Source: Pseudomonadota bacterium (lineage in GTDB: Bacteria; Pseudomonadota; Alphaproteobacteria; Reyranellales; Reyranellaceae). Taken from it: a stretch of 64,000 nt of DNA. Numbering within the stretch: the stretch's first letter is position 1; the number at the start of each line of letters is the position of its first letter. This document shows positions 40,604-48,996 of this stretch, in pieces. The notes under the pieces were generated by a model. It was not told the DNA's origin. It saw only the letters and a program-made list of their open reading frames with translations, and did no database searches. The translations under genes were made by a program, and so were the position numbers. Location: positions 1 to 64,000 of the forward strand of contig JAFEBU010000063.1 of the NCBI GenBank assembly GCA_018242505.1. Direction: 5' to 3'.

Positions 40604-42016
40604 CTACACGTAGGCGATGCGCAGCGTGTTGGTGGCGCCGGGCGTGCCGAACGGCACGCCGGCGGTGATGACCAGCCGCTGGCCCTGTTCGGCAAGCTTC
40701 TCCTTGCGGGCAATCCTTACAGCTCGCTGAACCATGTCGGAGAAGGAGTGCGCATCCTCGGTCCGCACCGGATGGACGCCCCAGGCGAGCGTCAGGCGGC
40801 GCGACGTGTCGAGGTTGGGCGTCAGGCAGAGGATGTGCACGCCAGGCCGCTCGCGCGCAGCGCGCAACGCCGTCGAGCCGGTATTGGTGAAAGTGACGAT
40901 CGCTGCCGCCGCCAGCGTGTGGGCGCATTGGCGCGCGGCCGCGCTGATGGCATCGGCGGTCGTCGCCTCGGGCTCGCGGCGGCTGGCATCCATCAGGCGG
41001 CGATAGAGCGGATCGACTTCGACGCTCTTCAGGATGCGGTCCATGATCGTGACCGCCTCGATCGGATAGTCGCCGGAGGCCGACTCGGCCGAGAGCATGA
41101 CGGCGTCCGCGCCATCATAGACGGCGGTTGCCACGTCCGAGGCCTCGGCGCGTGTGGGCGTCGGGGAGTGGACCATCGAGTCGAGCATTTGTGTGGCGAC
41201 GATCGCCGGCCGGCCGGCGGCGCGGCAGGCGGCGAGGATGCGCTTCTGCAAGGGCGGTACCGCTTCGGGCGGCAGCTCGACGCCGAGATCGCCGCGCGCC
41301 ACCATGATGCCGTCGCTCTGCTCGATGATCTCGTCGAGATGTTCGATCGCCTGCGGCTTCTCGAGCTTGGCCATCACCGCCGCGCGTCCGGCGACCAGTT
41401 TCTTGAGCTCGGCGATATCGTCGGCCCGCTGCACAAAAGAGAGCGCCACCCAGTCGACGCCGAGCGACAGGCCATAGTCGAGATCTCGCCGGTCCTTCAC
41501 CGTCATCGGCGACAGCGGCAGCACGAGGTTGGGAAGGTTCACGCCCTTGCGATCGCTGATCGGGCCGGCCACTTCGACGGTGGCATCGATCGTCGTCTCG
41601 GTGTGGGCGAAGATGCGCAGCCGCACCTTGCCGTCGTCGATCAACAGCAACCCGTCGGACCTGGCGGCCTTGAAGATCTCGGGATGGGGCAGGGGGATGC
41701 GCTTCGCCGTCCCGGGCTCCGGATCCAGATCGAAGTGCAGCTTTTGGCCCTTCTTTAGCTCCATCGGTCCCTTGGCGAAGGTGCCGAGCCTGAGCTTCGG
41801 GCCCTGCAGGTCCATCAGGATGGCGATCGGATGCTTGTATTGCTTCTCGAGCGCCCTCAGGAGCTCGACGCGCTGCTTGTGATCGTCCGGCGTGCCGTGG
41901 CTGAAGTTCAGCCGGAAGACGTCGGCACCGGCCTCGAACAATGCACGCAGCCGTTCGGGGCTGGACGAGGCCGGGCCCAGAGTAGCGACGATCTTGGTGA
42001 AACGCTCGCGCCTCAT
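40604..42016 (-). CDS. pyk: Pyruvate kinase
   Basis: 470-aa pyruvate kinase making pyruvate and ATP from phosphoenolpyruvate. Landmarks are the N-terminal TKIVATLGPASSSPERL, substrate-binding FRLNFSHGT, the signature VMAKLEKPQAIEHLDEII with the catalytic Lys, and MVARGDLGVELP holding metal and potassium-site residues. ATQMLDSM and AVMLSAESASGDYP follow. The C-terminal regulatory domain is present. It lies 9 nt after the ltnD-like gene and is the penultimate gene of the tetronate/glycerate operon, which suggests co-regulation with glycerate and triose phosphate production rather than a housekeeping location. Confidence 0.95.
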   Translation of the reverse strand: MRRERFTKIVATLGPASSSPERLRALFEAGADVFRLNFSHGTPDDHKQRVELLRALEKQYKHPIAILMDLQGPKLRLGTFAKGPMELKKGQKLHFDLDPEPGTAKRIPLPHPEIFKAARSDGLLLIDDGKVRLRIFAHTETTIDATVEVAGPISDRKGVNLPNLVLPLSPMTVKDRRDLDYGLSLGVDWVALSFVQRADDIAELKKLVAGRAAVMAKLEKPQAIEHLDEIIEQSDGIMVARGDLGVELPPEAVPPLQKRILAACRAAGRPAIVATQMLDSMVHSPTPTRAEASDVATAVYDGADAVMLSAESASGDYPIEAVTIMDRILKSVEVDPLYRRLMDASRREPEATTADAISAAARQCAHTLAAAAIVTFTNTGSTALRAARERPGVHILCLTPNLDTSRRLTLAWGVHPVRTEDAHSFSDMVQRAVRIARKEKLAEQGQRLVITAGVPFGTPGATNTLRIAYV

Positions 42017-42025
42017 ACTGTCAGT

Positions 42026-42940
42026 CTAACGCCGGGGTGACGACACTTTGAAGTCGCCTGCCTGTTCGTAGACCTTTACGACGGCCGCGTCATCGAGCCG
42101 CCCCCAGCCGGCGCCCGCCGCGGCGAGGAAGAGCTGATGTGCCGCCGCCGCCATGGGCAGGGGCAGGCGATGCTCATGGCCGGTGCCCAGCACCAGGCCG
42201 AGATCCTTGACGAAGATCTCGATGGCGGAGAGCGGCGTGTAATCGTCATCGAGCATGTGCGGCACGCGGTTGCCGAACATCCACGAATTGCCGGCGCTGG
42301 CGGAAATCACGTCGTAGACCGCGCGCGTGTCGGCACCTGCCTTGGCGGCGAGCGCCATGGCTTCGGCGGCGGTCGCGATATGCACGCCGGCCAGCAGCTG
42401 GTTCACGGTCTTCACCAGCGAGCCGATGCCGGGCGTATCGCCGAGGCGGAAGACCTTGGCCGAAGTGGCGGCGAAGAGGCTTTCGGCTGCGGCGAACGCC
42501 TTGGGCGAGCCGGAGGCCATGAAGGTGAGCTCACCCGATTCTGCGCGTACCCGCCCGCCCGACATCGGCGCGTCGATCAGGTCATGGCCGCTTTTGGCAA
42601 GACGTTCGCCAAGGGAGCGGGCGAAGGCCGCCGGCACGGTCGCACACTGCACCACCACGCCGCCCTTGCGCAGCGCGGAGGCGGCGCCGTTCTCGCCATA
42701 GAGCACCGTCTCGACCTGCTTGTCGTTCACCACCGCGATCGCGACGATGTCCGCCGCGGCGGACGCGGCCGCCGGCGTATCGGCGACCGAACCGCCCGCG
42801 GCCCTGAAGGCCTCGCGTGCCACGGCGCTGGGATCGACGCCCACGACCTTGTGGCCTCCCTTCAGCAGGTTCTTGGCCATGCCGAGCCCCATCGAGCCCA
42901 GCCCGATGAAAGCGATGGCGGGCGTGTTCTTGTCGCTCAT
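42026..42940 (-). CDS. ltnD: L-threonate dehydrogenase-like/3-hydroxyacid dehydrogenase
   Basis: 304-aa beta-hydroxyacid dehydrogenase with an NAD-binding Rossmann start FIGLGSMGLGMAKNLL (11-26), the substrate-binding block DAPMSGGRVRAESGELTFMASG, and the catalytic lysine in LVKTVNQLLAG. LtnD members oxidise L-threonate or D-erythronate at C2 to 2-oxotetronate; the same family includes tartronate semialdehyde reductase and 3-hydroxyisobutyrate dehydrogenase. Its place directly after otnK, otnC and otnI supports the LtnD role. ATG 42940 is used with AAGG upstream; it starts 2 nt after the otnI stop. Confidence 0.85.
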   Translation of the reverse strand: MSDKNTPAIAFIGLGSMGLGMAKNLLKGGHKVVGVDPSAVAREAFRAAGGSVADTPAAASAAADIVAIAVVNDKQVETVLYGENGAASALRKGGVVVQCATVPAAFARSLGERLAKSGHDLIDAPMSGGRVRAESGELTFMASGSPKAFAAAESLFAATSAKVFRLGDTPGIGSLVKTVNQLLAGVHIATAAEAMALAAKAGADTRAVYDVISASAGNSWMFGNRVPHMLDDDYTPLSAIEIFVKDLGLVLGTGHEHRLPLPMAAAAHQLFLAAAGAGWGRLDDAAVVKVYEQAGDFKVSSPRR

Positions 42941-42942
42941 GG

Positions 42943-43728
42943 TCAAACCTTGATGCCGTATTTCGCCGCCCAGCCGAGACCGGCGGCGGTCGTCGTCCTG
43001 GGTTTGTATTCCAGTCCGACATAGCCCTGGTAGCCCAGCCGGTCGAGCACATCGAGGAGATAAAGGTGATTGGCCTCGCCGAGATCGGGTTCGTTGCGGT
43101 CGGGGTTGCCGGCGATCTGCACATGCGCGGTGAGCGGGAACAGCCGTTCGGTACGCCTGGTAAGATCGCCCTCCGTCACCTGCATGTGATAGAGATCGAG
43201 CTGCAGCTTGAGATGCGGCGCGCCGACTTCGTCGATGATCTTCCTCACTTGGTCGGTGGTGTTGGTGAAGTAGCCGGGAATGTCGCGATGGTTGATCGGC
43301 TCCAGCACCAGCGTGATGCTGCCGCTAGCCGTCCGGTCGCAGGCCTTCTTGAGGTTCGACACGAAAGTGCGATGCATGGCAGCGGTATCGGCGCCGGGCG
43401 CGATCATGCCCGACATGACATGCAGCGTGCGGCACTCCAGGACCTTGGCATAGTCCAGCGCCGTGTCGAGCGCGGCCGCGAAATCCGCTTCGCGGCCAGG
43501 CAATGCCGCCATGCCGCGCTCGCCCTTGCTCGCATCTCCTGGCGGAAGGTTGAACAGGGCTTGCGTGAGCTTGTGCTTCTTGAGTTCGGCCGCGATTTCG
43601 GCCGCCGATACCTCGTAGGGGAAGAGCATTTCGACGGCCTTGAAGCCGTGGCTGGCGGCGGCGCCGAAGCGCTGCAGGAGGGGTACCTCCTGGTAGATCC
43701 AGGACAGGTTGGCGGCGAGCTTGGGCAT
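42943..43728 (-). CDS. otnI: 2-oxo-tetronate isomerase (hydroxypyruvate-isomerase family)
   Basis: 261-aa xylose-isomerase-like TIM-barrel protein. It begins KLAANLSWIYQEVPLLQRFGAA, shared by hydroxypyruvate isomerases and OtnI, and has FNLPPGDASKGERGMAALPGR, LVLEPINHRDIPGY with a metal-ligand Glu, LQLDLYHMQ and a late GLEYKPR. In the tetronate pathway OtnI converts 2-oxotetronate to 3-oxotetronate. The alternative is hydroxypyruvate isomerase of glyoxylate metabolism. Neighbouring otnK and otnC favour OtnI. Start ATG 43728 is 11 nt after the otnC stop. Confidence 0.88.
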   Translation of the reverse strand: MPKLAANLSWIYQEVPLLQRFGAAASHGFKAVEMLFPYEVSAAEIAAELKKHKLTQALFNLPPGDASKGERGMAALPGREADFAAALDTALDYAKVLECRTLHVMSGMIAPGADTAAMHRTFVSNLKKACDRTASGSITLVLEPINHRDIPGYFTNTTDQVRKIIDEVGAPHLKLQLDLYHMQVTEGDLTRRTERLFPLTAHVQIAGNPDRNEPDLGEANHLYLLDVLDRLGYQGYVGLEYKPRTTTAAGLGWAAKYGIKV

Positions 43729-43739
43729 TCGATCTCCGG

Positions 43740-44384
43740 TCAGGACGGAAAGGCTTCTTCTATCTCTCGGACCTGGATGTCGGAGAGCGTACGGGTCTTG
43801 AGGCCGTGCAGCAGCAGGTGAAGCCTGGCGGTTTCCTCCAGCTCCTCGATCGAGGCGGATGCAGCCGAGAGCGACGTGCCGGCGACGACCGGTCCGTGAT
43901 TGGCCAGCAACACGGCGCGATGGCCCTTGGCGTATTCGCGGATGGCGTCGGCAAGCTTGGGGTCGCCCGGCTTGAAGTAGGGCACCAGAGGCAGCTTGCC
44001 CACGCGCATCACGAAGTACGGTGTGATCGGCGGCAGCGTCGTCTCGGCATTGTGGTGGCACGACGGGTCGAGGCAGGAGATGGCGACGGCATGCGTCGAG
44101 TGGAGATGCACGATCGCACCGTCCTTGGGCCGCACGTCGTACACCGACCGATGCAGCAGGGCTTCCTTTGTCGGCGGGTCGCCGGCGATGTGCTTGCCCG
44201 TTGCGTCGAGCCTGGAAAGTCGCGCCGGATCGAGTTCGCCCAACGACGAGTTGGTGGGCGTCATCAGCCAACCGTCATCGACGCGGGCACTGATATTGCC
44301 CGACGTGCCGGGACAGAGGCCGCGCGCCGCGAGCTTGGCGCCGAGCGTGCAGATCGCCTCGCGCGATGTTGCTTCCTTGCTCAT
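43740..44384 (-). CDS. otnC: 3-oxo-tetronate 4-phosphate decarboxylase (class II aldolase family)
   Basis: 214-aa class II aldolase/adducin-domain enzyme. Zinc ligands are H93 and H95 in VHLHSTHAV and a third His in LANHGPVVAG; Glu74 in PTKEALLH is at the usual catalytic acid position. The N-terminal GTSGNISARV binds phosphate. OtnC decarboxylates 3-oxotetronate 4-phosphate to dihydroxyacetone phosphate. The start codon overlaps the otnK stop by 4 nt (ATGA), so the kinase and decarboxylase are translationally coupled, which fits consecutive steps. Confidence 0.9.
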   Translation of the reverse strand: MSKEATSREAICTLGAKLAARGLCPGTSGNISARVDDGWLMTPTNSSLGELDPARLSRLDATGKHIAGDPPTKEALLHRSVYDVRPKDGAIVHLHSTHAVAISCLDPSCHHNAETTLPPITPYFVMRVGKLPLVPYFKPGDPKLADAIREYAKGHRAVLLANHGPVVAGTSLSAASASIEELEETARLHLLLHGLKTRTLSDIQVREIEEAFPS

Positions 44385-45637
44385 AACCTGGCGAAGGCCC
44401 TGGTGAAGAAATCGGGCGCGCCGAAATTGCCGGACTTCAGCGCCAGCAGAAGCGGCTTCTTGCCGACCGAGGCGGTCCACGGCACGCCGGGGTCGATCTC
44501 GGGCCCGATGCGCAATGCCGTGACATCGAGGGCGCCCACAACCGCGCCCGAGGTCTCGCCGCCGGCGACCACCAAGCGGCCGACGCCTGCATCGACCAGA
44601 CCGCGGGCGAGCATGGCCATTGTCTTCTCGATCGCCTGGCTCGATGCTTCGACGCCATACTTCGCCTGCAGCGCCTTCACGGCCTCGGGCTTGCCGCTGG
44701 CCGAGAGAAGGATGGGTCCGTCGCCAAGCTTGCCCCTGGCCCAGTCGAGCGCCCTTTCGCCGACGGGCTCGCCGCGGCAAATCGCGTCGGTATCGAGCGC
44801 CAGGTGCGCGCCCTTGAAGTTGGCGATCTGTCCCAAGGTGGCGGCCGAGCAGGAGCCGGCGAGCACGGCGGCGGCACCCTCGGCCTTGGGCAAGGCATCG
44901 GCGCCGGACCTGTGGGCCAGCAGCTTACGACGGCGGTAGGCGGCCGGCAGACCGAGCGCCACACCCGAGCCGCCGGTGACCAACGGATCGTCGCCGACGG
45001 CCTCGCCGATGATGCCGAGATCGGTATCGGCCACGGCGTCGACAACCACATGCCGCACGCCGTCGGCCGCCAGCGCGTCGAGCGCAGCGCGCAGGCTCGC
45101 CGAACCCGCCTGCACCTGCTTGAGCGGCACCAGCCCGACCTTGTGCTTCGTTTGCCTCGCCAACACGCGCACCAGGCTGGCGTCCGTCATCGGCGTCAGC
45201 GGATGGTGGCGCATGTGCGTGTCCGACAACAGCAGCTCGCCGACGAACAGGTGACCGAAGAAGATCGTTCGGCCGTTCTCGGGAAAGGCGGGACAATAGA
45301 TCGCCTGCTTTGCCTTCAACGCATCGAGCAGCGCATCACCGACCGGCCCGATGTTGCCCCGGTCCGTGGAATCGAACGTCGAGCAGTATTTGAAGAAGAA
45401 GCGCTTGCAGCCTGCCGCCTGCAGGGCCTTCAGCGCGTCGAGCGACTGCGCGACAGCCTCCCCGGCGGCAATCGAGCGCGTCTTGAGGGCGACAACCACG
45501 GCATCGACGTCGTCGGGAATCAAGCCCTTCGCCGGTATGCCGATCGTCTGCAGGGTACGCATGCCGCCTTTGACCAGCATGCCGGCAATATCCGTGGCGC
45601 CGGTGAAATCGTCGGCGATGATGCCCAGAATGGCCAT
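44381..45637 (-). CDS. otnK: 3-oxo-tetronate kinase (DUF1537 family)
   Basis: 418-aa four-carbon acid sugar kinase. The N-terminal DUF1537 substrate domain starts GIIADDFTGATDIAGMLVKGGMRT with the conserved DDFTGA, then KTRSIAAGEAV, FFKYCSTFDSTDRGNIGPVGDALLD. The C-terminal nucleotide domain has VTGGSGVALGL, VLAGSCSAATLGQI and VAGGETSGAVVGAL. It phosphorylates 3-oxotetronate at O4. It is 9 nt after the GFA gene. DUF1537 kinases vary in substrate (D-threonate, L-erythronate and others), but the coupled OtnC and OtnI support the OtnK subgroup. Confidence 0.92.
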   Translation of the reverse strand: MAILGIIADDFTGATDIAGMLVKGGMRTLQTIGIPAKGLIPDDVDAVVVALKTRSIAAGEAVAQSLDALKALQAAGCKRFFFKYCSTFDSTDRGNIGPVGDALLDALKAKQAIYCPAFPENGRTIFFGHLFVGELLLSDTHMRHHPLTPMTDASLVRVLARQTKHKVGLVPLKQVQAGSASLRAALDALAADGVRHVVVDAVADTDLGIIGEAVGDDPLVTGGSGVALGLPAAYRRRKLLAHRSGADALPKAEGAAAVLAGSCSAATLGQIANFKGAHLALDTDAICRGEPVGERALDWARGKLGDGPILLSASGKPEAVKALQAKYGVEASSQAIEKTMAMLARGLVDAGVGRLVVAGGETSGAVVGALDVTALRIGPEIDPGVPWTASVGKKPLLLALKSGNFGAPDFFTRAFARL

Positions 45638-45646
45638 GGCCGGACG

Positions 45647-46066
45647 TTAGGCGATCATGACCGCGCGCATCCAGAACTTTCGACGCCGCGCGCGCCGGCG
45701 TTCCTCATTCTCGCCGTCGTAATGATGGAGCGGCGGCGCAGCGTCGAAAGTGTCGCGGATGTCGAGCGCGTTCACATTGAGCGTCGCGATGAGGCGGCCT
45801 TCATCCTCCATCACCGCGCCGACATAGGCGCCGCATTTTGCGCACAAGAGATAGTCGGTGATGCCGAGACCGAACCGATAGCGGACGATGTCCTTGGCGG
45901 CACCCCGGAACTCGACCGACCCGGCTGGGTCGCCCATCGTGCGAGCACCGTGGCGGCGGCAGAAGGAGCAGGCGCAGCGGCCGACGCGCATCTCCTCGGG
46001 CCGCTTCGGCGACTCGAAGCGGATCTGGATGGCGCCGCAATGGCAGGAGCCGGTGTATTGGGTCAT
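45647..46066 (-). CDS. GFA-domain protein (glutathione-dependent formaldehyde-activating-like)
   Basis: 139-aa zinc-binding GFA/CENP-V-like domain protein. Cysteine motifs are GSCHCGAIQIRF (C8, C10), CACSFCRRHGA and LCAKCGAYVGAV, which together provide ligands for two zinc ions. The C-terminus is very basic (ERRRARRRKF). Family members were linked to glutathione-formaldehyde adduct formation, but most have no proven activity. It sits between the glycerate kinase (10-nt gap) and otnK (9-nt gap) in the operon; its job there is unclear. Confidence 0.88.
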   Translation of the reverse strand: MTQYTGSCHCGAIQIRFESPKRPEEMRVGRCACSFCRRHGARTMGDPAGSVEFRGAAKDIVRYRFGLGITDYLLCAKCGAYVGAVMEDEGRLIATLNVNALDIRDTFDAAPPLHHYDGENEERRRARRRKFWMRAVMIA

Positions 46067-46076
46067 GTGTACTGGG

Positions 46077-47354
46077 TCAGGGCACGATCAGGGTGGCGCG
46101 GAAATCGTTGACGTTGGTGCGGGTCGGGCCGGTGACCAGACTGTCGCCAAGCATCTCGAAGAAACTGTGGCCATCATTGTCGTCCAGCATCGCCTTCGGG
46201 TCACGGCCATTTGCGCGGGCGCGAGCCAGCGTGTCAGGCGTGAAGATCGCGCCGGCGATGTCCTCGGCTCCGTCGACACCGTCGGTATCGGCGGCAAGCC
46301 CCCATACCTGGGGTGCGCCATTGGCCGTGATGGCTTCGCTCAGCAGATATTCGACATTGCGTCCGCCGCGTCCCTGGCCGCGTACCGTTACGGTCGTCTC
46401 TCCGCCCGAAAGGATGACGGTCGGCTTGTCCTGCGTCTTCGCCAGATTGAGCGCCTGCCGGGCGTGCGCTGCGCCGAGGTCGCGCGCCTCGCCTTCGAGA
46501 TTGTCGCCCAGCATGACGACGTCGCAGCCGCGTCGACGTGCAACCTCGGCCGCCGCCTCGAGCGAGCGCCTGGGGGTCGCCACCAGGATGGTCTCGACTT
46601 TCGCCAACCGGGGGTCGCCGGGTTTCGGAGTCTCTTCGATCCTGCCCGAGGCGCCGGCTTCGAGATGCGCACGAATCGAGTCTGGCGGATCGATCCTATA
46701 TCGTGCCAGCACCGCCAGCGCGTCGGCGAAGGTGGTGCGATCGGGCACGGTCGGGCCGGAGCCGATCACGCCGGGGTCGTCGTTGGGCACATCGGAGATC
46801 AGCCAGCTCAATACGCGCGCTGGCTGGGCCGTGACCGCCAGCCGGCCGCCCTTGATCGCGGAGAGATGCTTTCGCACCGTGTTCATCTCGACGATGTTCG
46901 CGCCCGATCTCAGCAGCGCACGATTGACCGCCTGCTTGTCCGCCAGGGGGATGCCGGAGGCGGGAAGCGCGAGCAACGCCGATGCGCCACCGGAGACCAG
47001 GCAGAGGACAAGATCGTCGGCCGACAGACCCTTCACCTTGTCGAGGATGCGGCCGGCGGCGGCGCGTCCCTTGTCGTCCGGCACGGGGTGCGCCGCTTCG
47101 ACGATCTCGATCCGCGCGCAGGGCTCGCCGTAGCCGTAGCGAGTCACCACCAGCCCTTCGAGCGGGTGCGGCCAGCGATCCTCGACCGCGCGCGCCATCG
47201 CAGCGCTCGCCTTGCCGGCGCCGATCACGACCGTCCGGCCCTTCGGCGGCTTCAGCTCGTCGATATAGGGGGCGAGGCAGGTTGCAGGGCGGGCGGCAGC
47301 GAGTGCTGCATCGAACATGTCGCGCAGGAGCGCGCGGGCGTCGGCATCTTTCAT
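46077..47354 (-). CDS. Glycerate 2-kinase (MOFRL family)
   Basis: 425-aa glycerate kinase of the GckA/TtuD type, producing 2-phosphoglycerate. The N-terminal DUF4147 domain has VVIGAGKASAAMARAVE and the phosphate-binding LCLVSGGASALLALPASGIPL; NTVRKHLSAIKGGRLA, LISDVPNDDPGVIGSGPT and a C-terminal MOFRL domain follow, with ILSGGETTVTVRGQGRGGRNVEY and the naming motif TRTNVNDFR. ATG 47354 begins right at the conserved part. It heads the minus-strand operon that ends with pyruvate kinase, and starts only 29 nt from the divergent amidohydrolase start. Confidence 0.93.
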   Translation of the reverse strand: MKDADARALLRDMFDAALAAARPATCLAPYIDELKPPKGRTVVIGAGKASAAMARAVEDRWPHPLEGLVVTRYGYGEPCARIEIVEAAHPVPDDKGRAAAGRILDKVKGLSADDLVLCLVSGGASALLALPASGIPLADKQAVNRALLRSGANIVEMNTVRKHLSAIKGGRLAVTAQPARVLSWLISDVPNDDPGVIGSGPTVPDRTTFADALAVLARYRIDPPDSIRAHLEAGASGRIEETPKPGDPRLAKVETILVATPRRSLEAAAEVARRRGCDVVMLGDNLEGEARDLGAAHARQALNLAKTQDKPTVILSGGETTVTVRGQGRGGRNVEYLLSEAITANGAPQVWGLAADTDGVDGAEDIAGAIFTPDTLARARANGRDPKAMLDDNDGHSFFEMLGDSLVTGPTRTNVNDFRATLIVP

Positions 47355-47383
47355 TTGCACAGTGTTCGCATTATAGCGACGCG

Positions 47384-48151
47384 ATGCAACCGCTGCTGGG
47401 ACCGGAAGATCCGCCGCCTTTCTCCGTTCACAATGAAAATGGCAAGGCGCCGCTTCTCCTGCTCTGCGATCATGCAAGCAAGGCTGTCCCCAAGAAGCTC
47501 GATGGTCTGGGCCTCCCGGCGAGCGAACTCGCGCGCCATATCGGCTGGGACATCGGCGGTCTCGATGCTGCGCTCGAGCTCTCGTCGCGCCTCGATGCGC
47601 CGCTGGTCGCGTCCGGCTACTCGCGCCTGGTGATCGACTGCAATCGCTGGCCGGGCGGCGAAGGATCGACGCCTGAAGTCAGCGACGGTACCGAAGTGCC
47701 GGCGAACAAGGGGCTGGCGCAAGCCGATATCGACCAGCGGGCCCGGGCCTGTTTCTGGCCTTACCATCAGGAAGTCGACCGCCAGCTCGACCGCATGACC
47801 AAGGACGGGCGTAAAGTCTGCCTGCTGGTGGTGCACAGCTTCACGCCGGCCATGAACGGCTTCAAGCGGCCGTGGCATGTCGGCGTCCTGTGGAATGACG
47901 ATCCACGCCTGCCGTATCCCTTGTTGGCGGAATTGCGTCGCGATCCGTCCCTCGTCGTAGGGGACAATGAGCCCTATTCGGCACGCGCGTCCTACGAATA
48001 TACACTTACGGCGCACGCGCGGCCGCGGACCCTTCCGCACTGCTCGCTGGAGGTGCGCCAGGATCTGATGGGCACGTCCGACGAGGCACGGACCTGGGCG
48101 CGGCGGCTCGCGCCGGCGATCGGCGCTGCAGTTGCGACGGCTCTGGCCTGA
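47384..48151 (+). CDS. N-formylglutamate amidohydrolase family protein (second paralogue)
   Basis: 255-aa FGase-family protein, shorter than the 303-aa copy at the left end. Family signs are LLLLCDHASKAVPKKLDGLGL, HIGWDIGGLDAALEL, SRLVIDCNRWPG, the metal-histidine block VVHSFTPAM and PYSARASYEYTLTAHA near the end. Start is ATG 47384. The substrate may be N-formylglutamate or another N-formyl/N-acyl amino acid. It is divergent from glycerate kinase and is followed 28 nt later by the DUF1244 gene, a neighbour pattern common in alphaproteobacteria. Confidence 0.87.
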   Translation: MQPLLGPEDPPPFSVHNENGKAPLLLLCDHASKAVPKKLDGLGLPASELARHIGWDIGGLDAALELSSRLDAPLVASGYSRLVIDCNRWPGGEGSTPEVSDGTEVPANKGLAQADIDQRARACFWPYHQEVDRQLDRMTKDGRKVCLLVVHSFTPAMNGFKRPWHVGVLWNDDPRLPYPLLAELRRDPSLVVGDNEPYSARASYEYTLTAHARPRTLPHCSLEVRQDLMGTSDEARTWARRLAPAIGAAVATALA

Positions 48152-48179
48152 GCCTATATCCGGTCGAAGGAGTTTTCCC

Positions 48180-48479
48180 ATGGACGATAAGACCCGCACC
48201 GAACTCGAGGCCGCCGCATTCCGCCGGCTGGTGGCGCATCTGCAGGAACGCACCGACGTCCAGAACATCGACCTGATGAACCTGGCCGGCTTTTGCCGCA
48301 ATTGCCTGTCGCGCTGGTATCGCGAGGAGGCCGGCAAGAAGGGCATCGAGATCGCCGATCCCAAGGCGCGCGAGATCGTCTACGGCATGCCGTACGAGGA
48401 GTGGAAGGCCAAGTACCACAAGGAAGCGTCGAGCGAGCAGAAGAAGGCCTTCGACAAGGCCCAGCACAAGCACGGCTGA
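48180..48479 (+). CDS. DUF1244 family protein
   Basis: 99-aa protein of the DUF1244 family, typical for alphaproteobacteria and often next to FGase-family and DUF2312 genes. The recognisable core is AAFRRLVAHLQERTDVQNIDLMNLAGFCRNCLSRWYREEA, with a Cys-x2-Cys pair, and IVYGMPYEEWKAKYHKEAS near the C-terminus. Function unknown; the paired cysteines may bind metal. ATG 48180 follows a run resembling GAAGGAG. It shares the strand and short spacing with both neighbours. Confidence 0.88.
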   Translation: MDDKTRTELEAAAFRRLVAHLQERTDVQNIDLMNLAGFCRNCLSRWYREEAGKKGIEIADPKAREIVYGMPYEEWKAKYHKEASSEQKKAFDKAQHKHG

Positions 48480-48589
48480 GGCCCTCCAGGCTCGTCCCCG
48501 TTATCCCCATCTTTCATTGCCTCGATGTCATTGAGCCGACGCGGCCTCTGCTCTTATGGTCCGCCCGACGCGATCAGGGAGTGGTGGAC

Positions 48590-48862
48590 ATGCCGGACGG
48601 AAGTGCTGTTTCGAACAAGGTCAAGGCTGGACCGATCTCGGCTGATCGGCTGAAGAGCTTCGTCGAGCGCATCGAGAAGCTCGAGGAAGAGCGCAAGGCA
48701 ATCGGCGGCGACATCCGTGACGTCTACAGTGAAGCCAAGGGCGTGGGCTACGACGTCAAGACCATGCGCAAGATCGTGTCGCTGCGGAAGATGGATGCCG
48801 CCGACCGCGACGAGCAGGAAGCGCTGCTCGACACCTACAAACACGCTCTGGGAATGATCTGA
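48590..48862 (+). CDS. gapR: GapR-like nucleoid-associated protein (DUF2312)
   Basis: 90-aa DUF2312 protein matching GapR, an alphaproteobacterial protein that binds overtwisted, AT-rich DNA and supports replication and segregation in Caulobacter. The core is LKSFVERIEKLEEERKAIGGDIRDVYSEAKGVGYDVKTMRKIVSLRKMD, a long coiled coil followed by the conserved basic helix, then DEQEALLDTYKHALGM. ATG 48590 has GGGAGTGG upstream. The match is strong enough to use the name; essentiality in this organism is not known. Confidence 0.9.
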   Translation: MPDGSAVSNKVKAGPISADRLKSFVERIEKLEEERKAIGGDIRDVYSEAKGVGYDVKTMRKIVSLRKMDAADRDEQEALLDTYKHALGMI

Positions 48863-48996
48863 CGTCCAGCGAGCCTTGCCTCCCTTGGGGAGCGGGTGAC
48901 GAGCGGTCTGACGATAAAGTGCGGCCGCCACATCTCCGGATGAGAAAGGCCGGGGGGCTGTTCCTGCAGGCGGCCGGCGTCAAGCCCGAATAGCGT

